A stretch of 64,000 bases of DNA, taken from Sphaerolaimus hirsutus. Its lineage: Eukaryota > Nematoda > Chromadorea > Monhysterida > Sphaerolaimidae. Positions 57,986-64,000 of the stretch are shown piece after piece; positions within the stretch are counted from its first letter, which is position 1; the number at the start of each line of letters is the position of its first letter. The notes under the pieces were generated by a model, which saw only the letters and a list, made by a program, of their open reading frames with translations, made no database searches and was not told the origin of the DNA. Made by a program: the position numbers and the translations under genes. Location: assembly GCA_964036195.1 (NCBI GenBank), contig OZ038459.1, forward strand, positions 23,061,206 through 23,125,205, written 5' to 3'.

Positions 57986-58575
57986 GACTAGGGTTGGAAG
58001 CAAGGACGTATCCAGGGGGGGGGGCGGGGGGGGGCTGCAGCCCCCCCCCTTCCCGGGGTGAGACCTAAAAGGTCCCGGAAAATGCCACTTTTCCTATATA
58101 TTTTTCGATGTTTCTTAAAAAATTTTGCGCGCAAGCGCGCAATTTCTTGCCCATGCATTGTATTTACAGCGGATCGGCCCCTGAAAGCCAAATTCCTTGG
58201 AAATGAACAGATTTTTCCAAATTTCGCTGTATATGTATGCATATTTACATACATACAAAGCGGTTCCTGGCGCTGGCGCCAACGCCAACAGCGCCATGGT
58301 GTGGCGCCTTTGTATGGCGCTAGCGCCAAAACGCCATTCCGTCCCTATATAGGGAAAAATTTTAGGGGGGGCTGAGCCCCCCCCGTTCGCCGGCCCCCGT
58401 AAACAAGCAGCCCCCCCGCTCAAAAATCCTGGATACGTCCCTGGTTGGAACTATATGATTTTTCGATATCGATAGATATTCATTTTTTTCCTGACAGCTG
58501 ATTCTATCGATACGATGTGGGACTTCGATATCGATATTCGATATGAACAAATGGTCGATATTCGATACGATTTAT
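57986..58575. repeat. TATCGA-array element split by a CAAGGACGTATCC element
   Basis: tagggttggaa at 57989 continues after the insertion as gttggaactatatgattttt followed by CGATATCGATA units to 58570. The inserted element (58001-58443) has flanks gttggaag and gttggaac. Confidence 0.75.
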
Positions 58576-58633
58576 TGTCTCAACCGTTACTGCTATTTCT
58601 ACGCGACCCCGTCGCATCTCATGTCGCCGGCAA

Positions 58634-58865
58634 TGGGCCCACACACACTAGTTGACATCGCAAATTCGCGTCAACTCAGTGTCAATTGAATAAAACAAGA
58701 AGTTTGTAAAAAGCATCACACTTAACAGGAACAATGAAAATGAAGTGTCATGATGTAAAATTAACTATGCTCTATCAGATGGATAAGTTGAAATCACAGT
58801 ATCACTTAAATTCAGTTGACATTTAGTTGACACGAATTCAGTTGACATCAGTGTGTGGGGGCCCA
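58634..58865. repeat. TTGACATC-ended MITE, near-identical to 45025
   Basis: Ends tgggcccacacacactagtt and gtgtgtgggggccca. Only a few differences from the copy 13.6 kb away. Confidence 0.88.
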
Positions 58866-59057
58866 ATGTGACCACATTCTGAAGTGTAATCAATGCAGAA
58901 AAGTTGCATTTTATCTTATTCAACTGTTTCGATTTATTTGGTATTTAAAACGCACGTGACCGCATTCATTTGCATGTGTAAAACGGAATTGCAAAATCAT
59001 AACTGCTTTTGAAGAATTTTCGACATGAGTTGTGTACCCGGTCATGCTTGTGCCCCT

Positions 59058-59222
59058 CACAGACCCTCTAAAATGCCCTGTAAAATGTAAAATGTTCTGA
59101 AAAATACCGAAAGTCGTGGAAAATGCCGTGCAAAATTCAAGTTTTTCAACGGTCGTTTGTCATTTTACAAGGGAATTTTACATGACTTTTGACACTGCAT
59201 CACATTTTACAGCGTCTGTGAG
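59058..59222. repeat. MITE of the CAGACCCTCTAAAATG family
   Basis: Ends ctcacagaccctctaaaatg and cattttacagcgtctgtgag, with 'ccctgtaaaatg' units inside. It lies just upstream of the carbonic anhydrase start. Confidence 0.78.
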
Positions 59223-59414
59223 TGGCCCCTGGATTATCTGAAACGGAAAACCTTTTTGCACAGTTGTGATTTTGCAAGTCTGCTCTTAGGTATGCAAATG
59301 AAAATGCTATCTAAGCCATTACGTCTAACCCAATACCACCATACTTGCAGCTAAATTCACTGTTTACACTATAATATCAATTGTCACAAATCCAAAAAGT
59401 TTAAAATTCCAAAA

Positions 59415-62400
59415 ATGCCTGTCGGCTTCGAACGGCTAATAAGGGGTGTTTTAAAGTACGAAAAAACGCTGAAATCAACTTTAGTGAAACAATTCAAAGA
59501 AATCCGCGACAACCCCCAGCCAAAAGCTGTAATGTTCACTTGCATGGACAGTCGCTTGTTGCCCACTAGATTTACGCAGGTCAGTTTTTTGTGTATTTTT
59601 TATGGAATGTAAGTTTTGTGAAGTGGGCCCCCAAGGCTAGTTGACATCGACATCAAATGTGAGCTGGTTCCGTTCCCAGTCCAAAGCTCTCGTTTGAACG
59701 CCATTCATAGGCTCATCAGCAAGCTTTGAATCGGGACCGGCACCAGTTGACATTTGGTGTCGATGTCAACTAGCGTGTGTGGGCCCAATGGGGTTAGAAT
59801 TTTGTTCTACGGTGTCAACTGTTCCCGGTCCCAATTCGAAGCTCGCGCTGACTAGTAAAAACCCGCAATGGCGCTCCACAACGATTTTTAAAAATAAGAT
59901 TGAACGTTTTTTGGCAAAGTGTGAATAGTGTATTTCTTCTAATAGAAGAGCGTCATTCAATTTTTTTCCTGTCAACTTGTTTACCTGCCGTTCTATTGGT
60001 GGTTGACGAAAAAAATAGAACGGTGCTTTTCTATTAGAAGATATACGGTATTCATGCTTTGCCAAAAAATGTTCGAACTTATTTTAAAAATCGCTGTGTG
60101 GAGCGGCATTATTGTGTATACCCTCGGCTGACACATTTCACAACAGCAATATTTTTTTCAACAATAAATACAGGTTCATTTGCAACATGATTCAACACTT
60201 TTGCGTTTGAAATTCGTTCGCCAGCTCGTGAGCAAGCTTTGAATTGGGACGGGAACCAGTTGACATTTGGTGTCCTTGTCAACTAGTTTGTTCAGGGCTT
60301 ATCTAGCAAGCGTTCTAAATATTTACGCTCATGCAGGCACAAGTGGGCGACATGTTCATCGTGCGAAATGCAGGCAATACCATCCCTCCTGCCAGCACTT
60401 TCGGTAATTTACCCAGGGGCAGTCCCAGACCCTGTAAAATATCAAATGACATGCAAAGTGTCAAAAGTCATGGAAAATGCTCTGCGAAATGGCAACTCGC
60501 TTGACATTTGACATTTTACAGGGCATTCATTTTACAGGGTCTGGAACTGGCACCAGGGGTCTTGGTTTTTGAAAAAGAGGTCTTTTTGAACAACGTTTTT
60601 AAAAACCGCACTACACAGCACACTTATTTACCCCCCCCCCCCAGGTCACTACACAGCCAATCGTTTCGACTCTGAAGTGTCAATTACAACGGAACCTGCC
60701 GCCTTGGAATTAGCCTGCGCCAGGTGCCACATTCAATTAGGGCGTAAGGCGCCAGAGACGCATCACGTGCATAGGGTTCCAAAAAGTGGTGATTTTCGGT
60801 GATGGGTAATTTTGTATTTTTAATCACAGTTTGCATTCAATTTTTTTACCTCAAAAATCACACTTTTAGATCCAAAACGTGGTGTTTTTCAGAAAACATA
60901 AGTAAATATTATCTCAGAAAATCTCACAAAGGTAAATATGTCAAACTAAATCTCCCTGAAAAAGCGCAGAGAAAATGAGATAAAATAAAAGATTAGATTT
61001 GAAAATATATTCAAAAATTTAAAAAATATAAATCTCCCGACATTTTGGGGCTTTTTACACGCGTTAACTCTAGTCTAGGACGCCCTACCTTCAAATTGGA
61101 TCTGGCCCCAGGGGTGGCATACAGCACGTGGTTGTCCTGGGGCACAGCGATTGCAAAGCTATGAATACTTTGTACGGACTGGCGAAAAATCCAGACACTT
61201 TTGAGCCTAGTAGCAGCATCGATTGCTGGTTGAGAAGGTGCGCTGTTTTTTCTTTTTTCTTTTTTTGAAGGATGTGTAAACTCGAGTGACGTATTTCTAT
61301 AAATGTGTCTGCAATGGCCCTACACACTAAATAGTTGATATTGGCGTCACACACGCTGAATGTCAACTGACCTCGTGTCAACTAAATTTTTGTGAATTAT
61401 GTGATTTCAACTTTTCTATCTGATAGAGTATAGTTAATTTTACAAAATGGCACTTAATTTTCATTGATTCTGTTAAGTGTGCTGCTTTTAAAATTCTTTT
61501 TGTGTTATTTAGTTGACATTGAGTTGACAGAAATTTGCGATGTCAACTAGCGTGTGTGGACCCAATGACATCGGATGTCAACTGGGTTGACTGGTCCCCA
61601 CTTTCCATCCACATTTTAGTTGACGGGTCGCGGAACCATGTTTAAATGCACATAAAATACCAGGGGTATCTTGAATTTTGACCCTCCGAGTGGTTGGATA
61701 GATAGCAAATCGCTCCTCCGGAGGGATAGATAGCTGAAAAATTTTCTGGGGGGGGTTGGGGGGGGGGGGTTGTGGTGGTTCGATATATAGGCTTTTTCAG
61801 GGCATAGAAGGAAGAAAAGGGAGAAAAATCGCTAAAAGTAGGTGTAAAATAGCTCAAAATGGGTATACAAGAGCATATAGTACTTAAAATAGCTGAAAAT
61901 AGGCAGTTAGACGCATGAACCAGTGATTTTGGAGGTGAAAATCTATATATAGGTATGAAAAATAGCGATTTTGAGCGAAAATTGGGGTATAGTTTCTGAA
62001 AAATCGCTCCAGATAGGTAGATAGCTGGGCGATTTGGGGGGGGGGTTTAGGGGGTAGTAGCCCAAAATTTTGCCTCCGGGATAGATAGATAGCTGAGCGG
62101 CCTCCGGGATAGATAGATAGCTGGGCGGTTTGGGGGGGGGGGTAACCCCCCCCCCCCCAACCCCCCCCCCATTCGAGACCCCTGTAAAATACCAATATTA
62201 ATTCCTACTCGACAATGTCGCGTGTAGGGTTCAAACGGGATATCGATCCCGATCCCGGATCCCGTGAAATTCCGGGATTTAGCAGTCCCGATCCCGATCC
62301 CAAAACTTTTCAAATCCCGATCCCGATCCCGAGAAACTCCAAAGTCCGGGATCCCGATCCCGGAAAAATTAGTGGAAATTATCAAAAGTGAAAAAACAAC

Positions 62401-63086
62401 GTTTTTGCATGCAAAAATGTGAACGCAAACCCCCAGCGTTCATTTTATGCCACGTTTCTGGCATCCAACAGTGTTTTAGACCTTTATGAACAACTGTGGA
62501 TGCCAGAACATTGGCCAAAATCTCTATCCCAAGACCCCAATCCCGATCCCGAAAAAATGCCAATCCCGATCCCGTGACCCCAATCCCGGCCAGTCCCGAT
62601 CCCGATCCCGATCCCGAAATCTCAAAAAACCAATCCCGATCCCGATCCCGAAAAGTCAATCCCGTTTGAACCCTAGTCGCGTGTGCACTTGAAAATTGCC
62701 ATGCAACCCGTCAAATAGAAGCTGAATTAATGTGGAAACCAGTTTAAACCCAGCATGTGTAGTGTCAAAAAAAACCGTCCGTTAAAGCGAACGTTGGCAC
62801 TTATCCAAAAAACTTGGTTTGATGTCGTGTGAAAAGATCTTAAGCTCACTGTCTTACTGGATTTTTTACACTCCTGATTTTACGAGTAACTATAAAACCG
62901 CGCCATGGAAAAACCGAAAAATCTATTTTTAGACACGCCTACGTCAGCTACCGTAAACTGGAGAAGAGGTTGAAAGATGGCCCAAACGTCCCATTGAAAT
63001 TTGCTGAACAAGCCCCCGAACACGTGCAAATTTCTGCTTACATCGACAAACCCGATAAATTGGTTGATACGGATAAATTGAGCCAG
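59415..63086 (+). CDS. Beta-class carbonic anhydrase, 5 exons, 3' part beyond the window
   Basis: Exons: 59415-59579, 60337-60403, 60645-60723, 61112-61237, 62933-63086. They give 197 residues in frame; the last exon ends at a GTATGT donor, and no further exon is seen before 64000, so the final quarter lies outside. The enzyme interconverts CO2 and bicarbonate with a Zn ion. Zn ligands and the Asp-Arg dyad are visible: Cys43, Asp45 and Arg47 in TCMDSR, then His115 and Cys118 in VLGHSDCKAMN. VGDMFIVRNAGN and EPAALELACA are further family signatures. The N terminus (MPVGFERLIRGVLKYEKT) is like animal beta-CAs, which are often mitochondrial; a targeting peptide is not obvious. Vertebrates lack this class, which helps place the organism. 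It lies about 2.5 kb downstream of SDHA on the same strand. Intron 2 holds a MITE 8-9 nt after its donor. Confidence 0.93.
59624..59787. repeat. TTGACATC-ended MITE, carbonic anhydrase intron 1
   Basis: Ends tgggcccccaaggctagttg and ctagcgtgtgtgggccca. A partial relative follows at 60185-60300. Confidence 0.8.
60413..60552. repeat. MITE of the CAGACCCTGTAAAAT family, carbonic anhydrase intron 2
   Basis: Left caggggcagtcccagaccct and right agggtctggaactggcaccag. It begins 8-9 nt after the exon-2 donor. Confidence 0.82.
61315..61564. repeat. TTGACATC-ended MITE, carbonic anhydrase intron 4
   Basis: A diverged member. The right end tcaactagcgtgtgtggaccca is well kept; the left has tggccctacacactaaatagttga. 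Confidence 0.75.
61661..62183. repeat. CAGGGGTATCTTGAATTTTG hAT-like element, carbonic anhydrase intron 4
   Basis: Perfect target duplication taaaatac (61653-61660 and 62184-62191). Order inside: ccctccgagtgg, GATAGATAGC units, G tract, 'tagaaggaagaaaa', degenerate tgaaaatagg units, two more GATAGATAGCTG blocks, C tract. Confidence 0.93.
62225..62675. repeat. CGGGAT-array hAT-like element, copy 4, carbonic anhydrase intron 4
   Basis: Perfect target duplication gtcgcgtg (62217-62224 and 62676-62683). Same termini, arrays and centre as the copies at 30610, 31636 and 35811. Confidence 0.95.
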
Positions 63087-63205
63087 GTATGTAATTAAAA
63101 TCGTAAAAGTATACCATATCGAGTACAATATCGAATTTAGAAAAGCGACCTAGAAATTTTTTAAGCAATGTAAAAACAAAAATCTATCGTGTTATTTTTC
63201 TATGT

Positions 63206-63832
63206 TACCGTATTACCTCGAATTACACCCCCTTGAATTAACCCCCCCTCGAATTAACCCCCCCTCAAAATGGGCTGGGGAATTAATAACCCCCCCCCTC
63301 GAAATACCCCCCCTCGTTTGGAATGATGTACGTCATGTACATAATAAATACGTCATGTACGCAATGTACATGATGTATATTACTGTTAATTTGCATTGCA
63401 GCTATACATAGACTAATTTGTGTAGCTATCTACGTTTGTATGTCCAAATATATCCTGTTTGGATACATTTATTACCTGTTTTGGGTACGCAAATGCCTAC
63501 TATTTACTACGATCCTTACGAAAATTTCTGACGAAATAATAACCCCCCTCGAATAAACCCCCCTCGAATTAACTCCCCCTCAAATTTTGCTACGCATAGA
63601 CTAGGTAGTTCGTGTAGCTATCTACGTTTTTATGTCCAAATATATCCTGTTTGGACACATTTATTACGTATTTTGGGTACGCAAATGCCTACTATTTACT
63701 ACGATCCTTACGAAAATTACTGACGAAATAATAAAACCCTCCCTCGCATAAACCCCCCCTCGAATTAACCCCCCTCAAATTTTGCTGGCGAAATAATAAA
63801 CCCCCATGGGGGTATTTCGAGGTAATACGGTA
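63206..63832. repeat. TACCGTATT-family element with an internal duplication
   Basis: Ends taccgtattacctcgaatta and its inverse ending at 63832. A 130-150 bp unit (gtgtagctatctacgtttgt ... cttacgaaaa) occurs twice, at about 63419 and 63613. The same unit is in 28410-28560. A further left end begins near 63928 and runs off the window. Confidence 0.82.
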
Positions 63833-64000
63833 TTGGTTTTGTTAAAATTTGTCGTTCTCGAACATCATGATTTTGCAGAGCTGTTCTGCACATGCAGTTT
63901 CCCGATTTCCCGACCATTTTCCGATTACCGTATATCCTTGAATAAGACCGCCCCAAAAAACTCCCCCTTGAATACGCCCCCCCCCAAAAAAAAAACTCCA

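Noticed and set aside
60645..60802. Read-through of carbonic anhydrase exon 3 to RCHIQLGRK...
   Set aside because: A GT donor at 60724 joins exactly in phase to exon 4 with the conserved GGIQHVVVLGHSDC; the read-through lacks the zinc ligands.

Overview
The window is nuclear DNA of an invertebrate animal. It has spliced genes with canonical GT-AG introns, and every gene I can recognise is a metazoan family. The space between exons is packed with short inverted-repeat transposons. I cannot name the species. A Tudor-type protein, an animal-type EndoU, a beta carbonic anhydrase (absent from vertebrates) and mitochondrial SDHA together fit an arthropod or another invertebrate.

Genes, left to right. 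(1) Minus strand, 22162 down to 12505: a 13-exon gene for a 630-residue protein with a Tudor/SN-like domain. (2) Minus strand, 27080 down to 23131: an 8-exon ADP-ribosylhydrolase (ADP-ribosylglycohydrolase family). (3) Plus strand, 31397 to 40288: a 5-exon secreted, EndoU-type poly(U)-specific endoribonuclease with a hydrophobic C-terminal tail. (4) Plus strand, 45885 to 56868: SDHA, the flavoprotein subunit of succinate dehydrogenase. It has 12 visible exons, one frameshift in a G run, and one expected internal exon that is absent. (5) Plus strand, 59415 to 63086: the first five exons of a beta-class carbonic anhydrase that runs off the right edge. I joined all exons by hand; apart from the faults noted, the reading frames close exactly. 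The genes do not form a pathway.

The first 12.5 kb and the other intergenic stretches hold no gene I can support. They, and most introns, are mosaics of non-autonomous elements. At least ten families begin TAGGG or CARGG/CAGAG, are flanked by 8-bp target duplications (perfect in most copies, one mismatch in a few) and so look like hAT-type elements. Many carry inside them long arrays of one family-specific hexamer (CGGGAT, CGGGAC, GGTTCG, AAACGG, GGCGCC and others). A second class has TIR TACCGTATT.CCTCGAA with G/C tracts. A third is a foldback class with TIR AACACCTTCCCG and TA target duplications. No transposase gene is visible.

The most interesting points are: intron 1 of the ADP-ribosylhydrolase coincides almost exactly with one of these elements, whose terminal repeat supplies the splice sites (an introner-like case); the missing SDHA exon lies where mismatched element ends indicate a deletion or assembly collapse between two copies of one repeat; and the hexamer arrays resemble expanded hAT transposase-binding sites.
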